Shown in pieces: positions 1 to 12,824 of a DNA stretch of 60,000 nucleotides; within the stretch, counting starts at the first letter, position 1; the number at the start of each line of letters is the position of its first letter. Made by a program: the position numbers and the translations under genes. The notes beneath the pieces were generated by a model that was not told the origin of the DNA, did not search any database, and saw only the letters and a program-made list of their open reading frames with translations. This DNA is from Liolophura sinensis (Eukaryota; Mollusca; Polyplacophora; Chitonida; Chitonidae). The stretch is from assembly GCF_032854445.1 (NCBI RefSeq), contig NC_088295.1, positions 35,515,385 to 35,575,384 on the forward strand, in the 5' to 3' direction.

Positions 1-310
1 GAATATACTAGGTATTAGGTAGTATTGGTATTAAACGATAAACTTTGCTCTTTGATTTCTTGGTATTTTTTCTGTGGCATGTCAGTATGTAGGTATTCAA
101 ACAAGGAAATATACAATTCTGAAAATATATAAGTATTTGTCCTTGCTATATGTGATTGGAAATTGGAATGATATGAGTTGATTTATTTTATTGTAAATTA
201 CGGTGCAACTTTGGGCATTAATCTTGATATTTTAGTGTTATCATATATATGGTCATCAGAAGCTGTTTCATGATCACAAAAGTCTAAGGCTTTCACTTTT
301 TCTTTTTCAG

Positions 311-346
311 GTGATGGAAAAAATAGAGGGACTAGTGAAAGTCCAG
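311..346 (+). CDS. TGN38-like luminal cassette exon, copy 1
   Basis: This 36-nt exon is preceded by a long pyrimidine tract ending ttttcag and followed by GTAATC. It is phase 1 at both ends. With a leading G from the previous exon it reads GDGKNRGTSESP, a hydrophilic 12-residue repeat. Its end phase fits both the next copy and the membrane exon at 13697. Coding status is inferred from splice signals, phase and exact conservation in five units. Confidence 0.72.
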
Positions 347-1141
347 GTAATCCCATTGCCTTGTGTTATGAAATAATGATAAATTGGAGCTGTTGCCATG
401 GTTGCTGTCACTAGTCTTTTACCACTTCTGGTAGCCAGATGTATATAAAGCTCATGATAATTGAGAAAAAAATGTGGAACAAAGATGGTATTAATTCAGC
501 AGGTTTGAGTGGGAGACTCTTAAAATGTACATTCAAAACAGAAAGTTATCAAAGAGGAAAGAAGATATATGTGAGCAAATTGTTGCAAACTACATGTTTA
601 TCGGGTAGCATGCTTACAATATTCATACATTCATCCTAGACATGAGAACATGATAAATGCATTATATGGCATGTGGATCTACATGTAATGTGCCAAATAA
701 AGTAAATTGTCGTTTGGATAATTTTTCCAGCACTGCAAGTTCTGCATTTATTCACACAGGTCAACAATTTTCAGCACACATGCAGTACATACATAGCCCT
801 TTGCCATTTTCAGCTTTACATGTGTAATGGTTTTCTGTCATGTGGCCTCCAAATGTGGGGATTTAGCGCTTTTACCAACTTTATTTGCAACCTGCGTCAA
901 AACAATCCATCGCAGAAAAGAATAGAAAAGACCAGAGTCGTCATGAGAATATCAAACTTTGACTGGTAGCATATGTAAAATATTTAAACTCAAGAAATTT
1001 TGGTTAGGTGACAAATTTGGTAATCGGTACATTTCAACAGTTTTGAATATATTGAACTGATTCCTTTATGCTTCATTTCCCCCAACATGTTCTGTCAGCA
1101 TTCTGAAAATTAACAGTTGTGGATAAAAATATTTCCAAAGT

Positions 1142-1335
1142 GAGCTGGATTTGAACCTCAAATTGCTAAATATTGTATGCAAGAAAAACATAAAAAGGAA
1201 GAATGATGAGGAATAGACTGGACTTGAATCACAGACTGCTAGGACTGGTAGTGAAATATCTGTTAGTTTTGTGAGAATGAAAAAGAACAAAGTAAAAATA
1301 TGGGCAAGAATTAACTGGATTTGAACCGCAGGTGA
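1142..1335 (-). repeat. Three degenerate tRNA T-arm-like motifs in each unit
   Basis: Within every 2.2-kb unit (shown for unit 1) there are three spaced matches to a reversed tRNA B-box (ggatttgaacct near 1145, ggacttgaatca near 1221, ggatttgaaccg near 1318). They are separated by about 75-100 nt with related flanks, as if an old tRNA-derived element had been tandemly duplicated. No complete tRNA fold is seen. Confidence 0.3.
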
Positions 1336-2523
1336 CTGTCAGTTACAGCTTCTGTGAAGACCAGTGAATAGAAATTGAAGATTGTCCTCTGCTAACAGTG
1401 CTAGATTGCATGTATGAAGAGATTATGGCTTTGATCACGAGAGTGTTTCTTTAATTTACTTCCCCTGGCAGCAGACAAATTTAGAATACATGTCCTGTAG
1501 CTAGAAAAACTACATACAGTCTAGCACTAGGCTCCCATTTTATTTCAAAGGTAAGGTTGGGTTGTCAAATTTTTGTTGCTTTTTTGGTGGATTATAACAT
1601 GAAAATAATACAAAGTACATGTACAAAAACAATTCTGGCAGATTTGTAATCCTGATGTAGGGGAGCACCAGCCTGTGTGTTTTGTTAAAAGCATTGGTTT
1701 GTTGGCCTAGTTTGCATACCAAACTGAAAGTTTTTTTACCAGCAGAGTAGGATGATAAGCGTGGAATCAGCAAGTGAAATTTTGTATTGAGAGCTTTTGC
1801 TGTTATTGAGGAGGAAATTTTTTAAGCTTATGAGTAAAATTAAAAATTGCCGATAAATCACTTTTGCTAACAACACAGTGAATACACAATCCATAAAATT
1901 GTACATCTGTGTCAAATTGGTTTTTGGTGTTGGGTTAAAAGAAGCGAGATAGGTTTATACTTGATGGATTTAGCTATAGACTAGACTTTTCCTTAATTTT
2001 AAACATTTTGGGGTTTAAAAGTATTGACAAAATGAACTTGAAACAAAAAGTTCTTCAAATAAGTTTTGTGTGGTTTAAATTTTAAATAGGAGAACCACAA
2101 TTTGCAATACATTTTAGTAGTGTAATTTTATTTTCAAACTGTTATGATGGTATATAGAAGTTGAGTTAAGCTATTTAAGTATTTATTCTTGTCATGTCAG
2201 TAGCCATTGAAATGAATATACTAGGTATTAGGTAGTATTGGTATTAAACGATAAACTTTGCTCTTTGATTTCTTGGTATTTTTTCTGTGGCATGTCAGTA
2301 TGTAGGTATTCAAACAAGGAAATATACAGTTCTGAAAATATATAAGTATTTGTCCTTGCTATATGTGATTGGAAATTGGAATGATATGAGTTGATTTATT
2401 TTATTGTAAATTACGGTGCAACTTTGGGCATTAATCTTGATATTTTAGTGCTATCATATATATGGTCATCAGAAGCTGTTTCATGATCACAAAAGTCTAA
2501 GGCTTTCACTTTTTCTTTTTCAG

Positions 2524-2559
2524 GTGATGGAAAAAATAGAGGGACTAGTGAAAGTCCAG
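2524..2559 (+). CDS. TGN38-like luminal cassette exon, copy 2
   Basis: Same 36 nt, same acceptor and donor and same phase 1-1 as copy 1, 2213 nt downstream. It would add another GDGKNRGTSESP repeat in frame. Confidence 0.72.
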
Positions 2560-4735
2560 GTAATCCCATTGCCTTGTGTTATGAAATAATGATAAATTGG
2601 AGCTGTTGCCATGGTTGCTGTCACTAGTCTTTTACCACTTCTGGTAGCCAGATGTATATAAAGCTCTTATAATTGAGAAAAAAATGTGGAACAAAGATGG
2701 TATTAATTCAGCAGGTTTGAGTGGGAGACTCTTAAAATGTACATTCAAAACAGAAAGTTATCAAAGAGGAAAGAAGATATATGTGAGCAAATTGTTGCAA
2801 ACTACATGTTTATCGGGTAGCATGCTTACAATATTCATACATTCATCCTAGACATGAGAACATGATAAATGCATTATATGGCATGTGGATCTACATGTAA
2901 TGTGCCAAATAAAGTAAATTGTCGTTTGGATAATTTTTCCAGCACTGCAAGTTCTGCATTTATACACACAGGTCAACAATTTTCAGCACACATGCAGTAC
3001 ATACATAGCCCTTTGCCATTTTCAGCTTTACATGTGTAATGGTTTTCTGTCATGTGGCCTCCAAATGTGGGGATTTAGCGCTTTTACCAACTTTATTTGC
3101 AACCTGCGTCAAAACAATCCATCGCAGAAAAGAATAGAAAAGACCAGAGTCGTCATGAGAATATCAAACTTTGTCTGGTAGCATATGTAAAATATTTAAA
3201 CTCAAGAAATTTTGGTTAGGTGACAAATTTGGTAATCGGTACATTTCAACAGTTTTGAATATATGTAACTGATTCTTTTATGCTTCATTTCCCCCAACAT
3301 GTTCTGTCAGCATTCTGAAAATTAACAGTTGTGGATAAAAATATTTCCAAAGTGAGCTGGATTTGAACCTCAAATTGCTAAATATTGTATGCAAGAAAAA
3401 CATAAAAAGGAAGAATGATGAGGAATGGACTGGACTTGAATCACAGACTGCTAGGACTGGTAGTGAAATATCTGTTAGTTTTGTGAGAATGAAAAAGAAC
3501 AAAGTAAAAATATGGGCAAGAATTAACTGGATTTGAACCGCAGGTGACTGTCAGTTACAACTTCTGTGAAGACCAGTGAATAGAAATTAAAGATTGTCCT
3601 CTGCTAACAGTGCTAGATTGCATGTATGAAGAGATTATGGCTTTGATCACGAGAGTGTTTCTTTAATTTACTTCCCCTGGCAGCAGACAAATTTAGAATA
3701 CATGTCCTGTAGCTAGAAAAACTACATACAGTCTAGCAGGAAGCTCCCATTCTATTTCAAAGGTAAGGTTGGGTTGTCAAATTTTTGTTGCTTTTTTGGT
3801 GGATTATAACATGAAAATAATACAAAGTACATGTACAAAAACAATTCTGGCAGATTTGTAATCCTGATGTAGGGGAGCACCAGCCTGTGTGTTTTGTTAA
3901 AAGCATTGGTTTGTTGGCCTAGTTTGCATACCAAACCGAAAGTCTTTTTACCAGCAGAGTAGGATGATAAGCGTGGAATCAGCAAGTGAAATTTTGTATT
4001 GAAAGCTTTTGCTGTTTTTGAGGAGAAAATTTTTTAAGCTTATGAGTAAAATTAAAAATTGCCGATAAATCACTTTTGCTAACAACACAATGAATACACA
4101 ATCCATAAAATTGTACATTTGTGTCAAATTGGTTTTTGGTGTTGGGTTAAAAGAAGCGAGATAGGTTTATACTTGATGGATTTAGCTATAGACTAGACTT
4201 TTCCTTAATTTTAAACATTTTGGGGTTTAAAAGTATTGACAAAATGAACTTGAAACAAAAAGTTCTTCAAATAAGTTTTGTGTGGTTTAAATTTTAAATA
4301 GGAGAACCACAATTTGCAATACATTTTAGTAGTGTAATTTTATTTTCAAACTGTTATGATGGTATATAGAAGTTGAGTTAAGCTATTTAAGTATTTATTC
4401 TTGTCATGTCAGTAGCCATTGAAATGAATATACTAGGTATTAGGTAGTATTGGTATTAAACGATAAACTTTGCTCTTTGATTTCTTGGTATTTTTTCTGT
4501 GGCATGTCAGTATGTAGGTATTCAAACAAGGAAATATACAGTTCTGAAAATATATAAGTATTTGTCCTTGCTATATGTGATTGGAAATTGGAATGATATG
4601 AGTTGATTTATTTTATTGTAAATTACGGTGCAACTTTGGGCATTAATCTTGATATTTTAGTGCTATCATATATATGGTCATCAGAAGCTGTTTCATGATC
4701 ACAAAAGTCTAAGGCTTTCACTTTTTCTTTTTCAG

Positions 4736-4771
4736 GTGATGGAAAAAATAGAGGGACTAGTGAAAGTCCAG
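4736..4771 (+). CDS. TGN38-like luminal cassette exon, copy 3
   Basis: Identical to copies 1 and 2 in coding sequence and flanking splice signals, 2212 nt after copy 2. Confidence 0.72.
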
Positions 4772-6947
4772 GTAATCCCATTGCCTTGTGTTATGAAATA
4801 ATGATAAATTGGAGCTGTTGCCATGGTTGCTGTCACTAGTCTTTTACCACTTCTGGTAGCCAGATGTATATAAAGCTCTTATAATTGAGAAAAAAATGTG
4901 GAACAAAGATGGTATTAATTCAGCAGGTTTGAGTGGGAGACTCTTAAAATGTACATTCAAAACAGAAAGTTATCAAAGAGGAAAGAAGATATATGTGAGC
5001 AAATTGTTGCAAACTACATGTTTATCGGGTAGCATGCTTACAATATTCATACATTCATCCTAGACATGAGAACATGATAAATGCATTATATGGCATGTGG
5101 ATCTACATGTAATGTGCCAAATAAAGTAAATTGTCGTTTGGATAATTTTTCCAGCACTGCAAGTTCTGCATTTATACACACAGGTCAACAATTTTCAGCA
5201 CACATGCAGTACATACATAGCCCTTTGCCATTTTCAGCTTTACATGTGTAATGGTTTTCTGTCATGTGGCCTCCAAATGTGGGGATTTAGCGCTTTTACC
5301 AACTTTATTTGCAACCTGCGTCAAAACAATCCATCGCAGAAAAGAATAGAAAAGACCAGAGTCGTCATGAGAATATCAAACTTTGTCTGGTAGCATATGT
5401 AAAATATTTAAACTCAAGAAATTTTGGTTAGGTGACAAATTTGGTAATCGGTACATTTCAACAGTTTTGAATATATGTAACTGATTCTTTTATGCTTCAT
5501 TTCCCCCAACATGTTCTGTCAGCATTCTGAAAATTAACAGTTGTGGATAAAAATATTTCCAAAGTGAGCTGGATTTGAACCTCAAATTGCTAAATATTGT
5601 ATGCAAGAAAAACATAAAAAGGAAGAATGATGAGGAATGGACTGGACTTGAATCACAGACTGCTAGGACTGGTAGTGAAATATCTGTTAGTTTTGTGAGA
5701 ATGAAAAAGAACAAAGTAAAAATATGGGCAAGAATTAACTGGATTTGAACCGCAGGTGACTGTCAGTTACAACTTCTGTGAAGACCAGTGAATAGAAATT
5801 AAAGATTGTCCTCTGCTAACAGTGCTAGATTGCATGTATGAAGAGATTATGGCTTTGATCACGAGAGTGTTTCTTTAATTTACTTCCCCTGGCAGCAGAC
5901 AAATTTAGAATACATGTCCTGTAGCTAGAAAAACTACATACAGTCTAGCAGGAAGCTCCCATTCTATTTCAAAGGTAAGGTTGGGTTGTCAAATTTTTGT
6001 TGCTTTTTTGGTGGATTATAACATGAAAATAATACAAAGTACATGTACAAAAACAATTCTGGCAGATTTGTAATCCTGATGTAGGGGAGCACCAGCCTGT
6101 GTGTTTTGTTAAAAGCATTGGTTTGTTGGCCTAGTTTGCATACCAAACCGAAAGTCTTTTTACCAGCAGAGTAGGATGATAAGCGTGGAATCAGCAAGTG
6201 AAATTTTGTATTGAAAGCTTTTGCTGTTTTTGAGGAGAAAATTTTTTAAGCTTATGAGTAAAATTAAAAATTGCCGATAAATCACTTTTGCTAACAACAC
6301 AATGAATACACAATCCATAAAATTGTACATTTGTGTCAAATTGGTTTTTGGTGTTGGGTTAAAAGAAGCGAGATAGGTTTATACTTGATGGATTTAGCTA
6401 TAGACTAGACTTTTCCTTAATTTTAAACATTTTGGGGTTTAAAAGTATTGACAAAATGAACTTGAAACAAAAAGTTCTTCAAATAAGTTTTGTGTGGTTT
6501 AAATTTTAAATAGGAGAACCACAATTTGCAATACATTTTAGTAGTGTAATTTTATTTTCAAACTGTTATGATGGTATATAGAAGTTGAGTTAAGCTATTT
6601 AAGTATTTATTCTTGTCATGTCAGTAGCCATTGAAATGAATATACTAGGTATTAGGTAGTATTGGTATTAAACGATAAACTTTGCTCTTTGATTTCTTGG
6701 TATTTTTTCTGTGGCATGTCAGTATGTAGGTATTCAAACAAGGAAATATACAATTCTGAAAATATATAAGTATTTGTCCTTGCTATATGTGATTGGAAAT
6801 TGGAATGATATGAGTTGATTTATTTTATTGTAAATTACGGTGCAACTTTGGGCATTAATCTTGATATTTTAGTGTTATCATATATATGGTCATCAGAAGC
6901 TGTTTCATGATCACAAAAGTCTAAGGCTTTCACTTTTTCTTTTTCAG

Positions 6948-6983
6948 GTGATGGAAAAAATAGAGGGACTAGTGAAAGTCCAG
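6948..6983 (+). CDS. TGN38-like luminal cassette exon, copy 4
   Basis: Identical coding sequence and splice signals to copies 1-3, 2212 nt after copy 3. Confidence 0.72.
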
Positions 6984-9160
6984 GTAATCCCATTGCCTTG
7001 TGTTATGAAATAATGATAAATTGGAGCTGTTGCCATGGTTGCTGTCACTAGTCTTTTACCACTTCTGGTAGCCAGATGTATATAAAGCTCATGATAATTG
7101 AGAAAAAAATGTGGAACAAAGATGGTATTAATTCAGCAGGTTTGAGTGGGAGACTCTTAAAATGTACATTCAAAACAGAAAGTTATCAAAGAGGAAAGAA
7201 GATATATGTGAGCAAATTGTTGCAAACTACATGTTTATCGGGTAGCATGCTTACAATATTCATACATTCATCCTAGACATGAGAACATGATAAATGCATT
7301 ATATGGCATGTGGATCTACATGTAATGTGCCAAATAAAGTAAATTGTCGTTTGGATAATTTTTCCAGCACTGCAAGTTCTGCATTTATTCACACAGGTCA
7401 ACAATTTTCAGCACACATGCAGTACATACATAGCCCTTTGCCATTTTCAGCTTTACATGTGTAATGGTTTTCTGTCATGTGGCCTCCAAATGTGGGGATT
7501 TAGCGCTTTTACCAACTTTATTTGCAACCTGCGTCAAAACAATCCATCGCAGAAAAGAATAGAAAAGACCAGAGTCGTCATGAGAATATCAAACTTTGAC
7601 TGGTAGCATATGTAAAATATTTAAACTCAAGAAATTTTGGTTAGGTGACAAATTTGGTAATCGGTACATTTCAACAGTTTTGAATATATTGAACTGATTC
7701 CTTTATGCTTCATTTCCCCCAACATGTTCTGTCAGCATTCTGAAAATTAACAGTTGTGGATAAAAATATTTCCAAAGTGAGCTGGATTTGAACCTCAAAT
7801 TGCTAAATATTGTATGCAAGAAAAACATAAAAAGGAAGAATGATGAGGAATAGACTGGACTTGAATCACAGACTGCTAGGACTGGTAGTGAAATATCTGT
7901 TAGTTTTGTGAGAATGAAAAAGAACAAAGTAAAAATATGGGCAAGAATTAACTGGATTTGAACCGCAGGTGACTGTCAGTTACAGCTTCTGTGAAGACCA
8001 GTGAATAGAAATTGAAGATTGTCCTCTGCTAACAGTGCTAGATTGCATGTATGAAGAGATTATGGCTTTGATCACGAGAGTGTTTCTTTAATTTACTTCC
8101 CCTGGCAGCAGACAAATTTAGAATACATGTCCTGTAGCTAGAAAAACTACATACAGTCTAGCACTAGGCTCCCATTTTATTTCAAAGGTAAGGTTGGGTT
8201 GTCAAATTTTTGTTGCTTTTTTGGTGGATTATAACATGAAAATAATACAAAGTACATGTACAAAAACAATTCTGGCAGATTTGTAATCCTGATGTAGGGG
8301 AGCACCAGCCTGTGTGTTTTGTTAAAAGCATTGGTTTGTTGGCCTAGTTTGCATACCAAACTGAAAGTTTTTTTACCAGCAGAGTAGGATGATAAGCGTG
8401 GAATCAGCAAGTGAAATTTTGTATTGAGAGCTTTTGCTGTTATTGAGGAGGAAATTTTTTAAGCTTATGAGTAAAATTAAAAATTGCCGATAAATCACTT
8501 TTGCTAACAACACAGTGAATACACAATCCATAAAATTGTACATCTGTGTCAAATTGGTTTTTGGTGTTGGGTTAAAAGAAGCGAGATAGATTTATACTTG
8601 ATGGATTTAGCTATAGACTAGACTTTTCCTTAATTTTAAACATTTTGGAGTTTAAAAGTATTGACAAAATGAACTTGAAACAAAAAGTTCTTCAAATAAG
8701 TTTTGTGTGGTTTAAATTTTAAATAGGAGAACCACAATTTGCAATACATTTTAGTAGTGTAATTTTATTTTCAAACTGTTATGATGGTATATAGAAGTTG
8801 AGTTAAGCTATTTAAGTATTTATTCTTGTCATGTCAGTAGCCATTGAAATGAATATACTAGGTATTAGGTAGTATTGGTATTAAACGATAAACTTTGCTC
8901 TTTGATTTCTTGGTATTTTTTCTGTGGCATGTCAGTATGTAGGTATTCAAACAAGGAAATATACAGTTCTGAAAATATATAAGTATTTGTCCTTGCTATA
9001 TGTGATTGGAAATTGGAATGATATGAGTTGATTTATTTTATTGTAAATTACGGTGCAACTTTGGGCATTAATCTTGATATTTTAGTGTTATCATATATAT
9101 GGTCATCAGAAGCTGTTTCATGATCACAAAAGTCTAAGGCTTTCACTTTTTCTTTTTCAG

Positions 9161-9196
9161 GTGATGGAAAAAATGGAGGGACTAGTGAAAGTCCAG
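9161..9196 (+). CDS. TGN38-like luminal cassette exon, copy 5
   Basis: Last cassette before the array breaks off. One base differs (AATGGA instead of AATAGA), which changes the repeat from GDGKNRGTSESP to GDGKNGGTSESP. Splice sites and phase are unchanged. The next recognised exon is at 13697, about 4.5 kb on. Confidence 0.7.
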
Positions 9197-10331
9197 GTAA
9201 TCCCATTGCCTTGTGTTATGAAATAATGATAAATTGGAGCTGTTGCCATGGTTGCTGTCACTAGTCTTTTACCACTTCTGGTAGCCAGATGTATATAAAG
9301 CTCATGATAATTGAGAAAAAAATGTGGAACAAAGATGGTATTAATTCAGCAGGTTTGAGTGGGAGACTCTTAAAATGTACATTCAAAACAGAAAGTTATC
9401 AAAGAGGAAAGAAGATATATGTGAGCAAATTGTTGCAAACTACATGTTTATCGGGTAGCATGCTTACAATATTCATACATTCATCCTAGACATGAGAACG
9501 TGATAAATGCATTATATGGCATATGGATCTACATGTAATGTGCCAAATAAAGTAAATTGTCGTTTGGATAATTTTTCCAGCACTGCAAGTTCTGCATTTA
9601 TTCACACAGGTCAACAATTTTCAGCACACATGCAGTACATACATAGCCCTTTGCCATTTTCAGCTTTACATGTGTAATGGTTTTCTGTCATGTGGCCTCC
9701 AAATGTGGGGATTTAGCGCTTTTACCAACTTTATTTGCAACCTGCGTCAAAACAATCCATCGCAGAAAAGAATAGAAAAGACCAGAGTCGTCATGAGAAT
9801 ATCAAACTTTGACTGGTAGCATATGTAAAATATTTAAACTCAAGAAATTTTGGTTAGGTGACAAATTTGGTAATCGGTACATTTCAACAGTTTTGAATAT
9901 ATTGAACTGATTCCTTTATGCTTCATTTCCCCCAACATGTTCTGTCAGCATTCTGAAAATTAACAGTTGTGGATAAAAATATTTCCAAAGTGAGCTGGAT
10001 TTGAACCTCAAATTGCTAAATATTGTATGCAAGAAAAACATAAAAAGGAAGAATGATGAGGAATAGACTGGACTTGAATCACAGACTGCTAGGACTGGTA
10101 GTGTAATATCTGTTAGTTTTGTGAGAATGAAAAAGAACAAAGTAAAAATATGGGCAAGAATTAACTGGATTTGAACCGCAGGTGACTGTCAGTTACAACT
10201 TCTGTGAAGACCAGTGAATAGAAATTAAAGATTGTCCTCTGCTAACAGTGCTAGATTGCATGTATGAAGAGATTATGGCTTTGATCACGAGAGTGTTTCT
10301 TTAATTTACTTCCCGCGGCAGCAGACAAATT

Positions 10332-11475
10332 CGTACAAGTGAAATTTTTTGAGTTGGGAGTAAAACATCTGTCAGAATCAAACAAAAATAAGAAACTAAG
10401 TTACTTGACTAGCCTGACAGCACAAAATGTCAAAAGTTGCTTCAAGTATTTGCTGTTCAACGTGCAAATTTTGTTTTTTCTTTGTACCTTTACCAGATTT
10501 CGAAATATTGCAGTTTTACAAGCTAAGAATATAAATCATGGTGTATTATTATCATTAGTACCCTGAACTTATGTTTTCTTTGTGGCGCCGTAGTGACAGT
10601 AAGGCTGAGGAGTTTATGGTGTTTGTGTGACCACTTGCACAGCATATTTTCATTAAGAGCACTTGTCTTCCCTCTAAAATACACATACATTTATCTGATT
10701 GTCGCATGTGGTAAGATTGTCAGTAATTTTCCAAAGTGGCATGAGTGGCATTAAACAAGGATCAAATAAATAAATAAATATACTTTCTAGTCCTCATTTG
10801 CACAGTCATTTTCTAGGCCATATGCAGGGTTGGTATTACATGTGTTATTGTTACTTGTTTGGGCTTTGCTTTCTGTGAAAATAGATCAAGGTCTGTATAT
10901 TGTTATATTGTGTCCTATTTAGCATGACAGTCGATTTAAATATGAACCACAGAACCATAGTATAGTCATGTAAATTATTGAGCATGACGTTAAACACTAA
11001 TCCAATAAAGTAATAAAGATTTGACTGAAATAATGTTGAAATCATAGTGAAATGTACACAACCATCCAAACTTGCTTGTTCCATCAACTTTCACTAATGT
11101 TCCCACCAAACACCTATTTGACAGTTTGAAATTAACTGTCGAACATCCTCAAATTTTAATAATTCCATCCTGGAAAATTATGGAAAAATCCTGGAATTTT
11201 AAACCCAGTTTTTCTGTATGACCCCTGAAGAACACATGTAATTTTTGATCCAGACAACTTTGATTTTGACTAGGACCCATTTCTTGATAAATGTAGGGAT
11301 GGCTGTACAACTTTACTTGGAAGTCAGCCAATTCATCAGCTTATTTGGACATGCCAACATTTGGGGACCATGCTTGGTAAATTGTCCATTGATCACAGTT
11401 GTTGACAGATTACATTGATAATCTCATATCCGAGAACACTTAATCATATCGGTGTACTAATCTTCAGTTTTCATA
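10332..11475. other. Intron of the TGN38-like gene, no exon recognised
   Basis: This stretch follows the abrupt end of the tandem array. It holds SINE-like tails (a (AAAT)n run near 10765-10785 and a gttaaacactaatccaataaa tail near 10990) but no coding exon or RNA gene that I can support. Confidence 0.6.
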
Positions 11476-11531
11476 TTTCACACATGGGAAAGTTCATCGG
11501 TACCAATAAAACTAACTGCCACCATTAAGTT
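11476..11531 (+). mobile_element. 3' tail fragment of an older SINE
   Basis: The segment cacacatgggaaagttcatcg...aaaactaactgccacc resembles the 3' end of the element at 22590-22911 (cacacatggaatagttcgtcag ... aaaactgatagccata). A younger SINE has inserted into its end. Confidence 0.45.
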
Positions 11532-11796
11532 TATTTATTTATTTATTTGATTGGTGTTTTACACTGTACTCAAGAATATTTCACTTATACGACGGCCGCC
11601 AGCATTATGATGGGTGGAAACTGGGCACAGCCCGAGGGGAAACCCACGACCATCCGCAGGCAGCGGACCTTCCCACGTACGGTCGGAGAGGAAGCCAGCA
11701 TGAGCTGGTCTTGAACTCACAGCGACCGCATTGGTGAGAGGCTTCGGGGTCACTACGCTGCGCTAGCGCGCTAACCGACTGAGCCACGGAGGCCCC
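11532..11796 (-). mobile_element. tRNA-derived SINE (family A), full length, with target-site duplication
   Basis: Read on the minus strand it starts with a tRNA-like head (ggggcctccgtggctcag, then A-box-like and B-box-like segments), continues through a body with ggtttcccctcgggctgtgc, and ends in a T/A-rich (AAAT)n tail. The 14-nt direct repeat gccaccattaagtt at 11518-11531 and 11797-11810 flanks it exactly, showing retroposition. The two short minus-strand ORFs here are SINE sequence, not genes. Confidence 0.92.
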
Positions 11797-11810
11797 GCCA
11801 CCATTAAGTT

Positions 11811-12824
11811 AATAATTCCTGAGTAGAGATATAAATGAATATTTCAACATAGCACTTCCTATGAAGTTCTTTTCCATGACCTTTAATTTGCCACAGAAGG
11901 CTGACAAACTTTGCTAGTTTCACAAAACCTATAAACTGTCATGAATAGTGATGTGCACTACCTTGTAGTTTTATGCAGGTATTGCTTCATCAACGGTACA
12001 TGGATGTTGGCTGTATGAAAATGGACACTTGTTGGTCATGCATGGTAGTTCTGAAAATGCAGTAGTACTTTTGAAGCTGAAATTTTAAGTCTACAACAAT
12101 GACATGAACTTCGTTGTTAATAATTTTATATTATATGCTGTTTATCTCCCGCTGAATGAAGTCACATCCTCACAGGCTGCATTGTGCAAAGTTGTTGTTA
12201 TTGTACTTGACTATGGAATGGATGGGGGAATTTTATGGGATTGCACTGTAGGGGATTAAGTGATGTCACCATCCAAATAATGACCACAAAGAAAGATCAC
12301 CACTATATGGCTTTTAAACTTGGAAAGTGGAATGACATAATGAGAAGATGGCTTGGTGTAATTTTCAGTCATGTGCGTAAAATAATATAACCGCTGCTTT
12401 CATCTTTGTTTTTCAGTTGGTTAGTTTCATCTTGACAGCATAAGTTGTCTTGAACACCAGATGAATGTAAAATGACACAACCAAATGACCAATAAGCCAT
12501 AGCTTGATCATCTTTTTGATCAGAGCTCCAAGAAAACCGTAATCTGTAATGATCATTTGATCATGCTATAACTATTACCAGTTTTGTAACAATTTTAACC
12601 TTTGCAACACTGATAGACAATAAAAAAAAATGTGCTCATTAAAATTACATCTCAGATGTTGATTGAAAATTTGATGTGTAACATTACTGTAATTCTTCAA
12701 CCTTTGTGCAAGGTGTTTATTCAAGCATGTTCTGAAGGCATTGTTCTGTGTTGACTGATAAAATAACATTTTTGTGATGCCTTGAAATTGGCTAATCCAG
12801 CCAATGTAGTTATAACATAAATGT
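11811..12824. other. Intronic sequence, nothing recognised
   Basis: AT-rich single-copy-looking DNA in the intron before the membrane exon. I see no splice-bounded open segment, RNA gene or recognisable repeat. Confidence 0.5.

Larger units (their letters stand above)
1..10331 (+). repeat. Tandem array of 2.21-kb units carrying a mini-exon
   Basis: Four complete units (1-2213, 2214-4425, 4426-6637, 6638-8850) and a fifth cut off at 10331 (8851-10331) are almost identical; boundaries are set by the window start, so the true phase is unknown and the array continues to the left. Units 1 and 4 share one set of variants (for example ctcatgataattg), units 2 and 3 another (ctcttataattg), and unit 5 is a mosaic (type 1/4 early, type 2/3 near 10190-10230). 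Each unit contains one 36-nt exon with good splice sites. No transposase, reverse transcriptase or terminal repeats are visible. The short minus-strand ORFs of 74 and 77 codons in each unit have no recognisable domain and look fortuitous. Confidence 0.97.

Noticed and set aside
439-639. Plus-strand 66-codon ORF in units 1, 4 and 5
   Set aside because: It is broken in units 2 and 3 by the ctcatgataattg/ctcttataattg difference and lies in the intron after the cassette exon.
1066-1773. Minus-strand ORFs of 74 and 77 codons repeated in every 2.2-kb unit
   Set aside because: They persist only because the units are near-identical; no domain, no signal peptide with coherent mature protein, and no conservation pattern independent of the DNA repeat.
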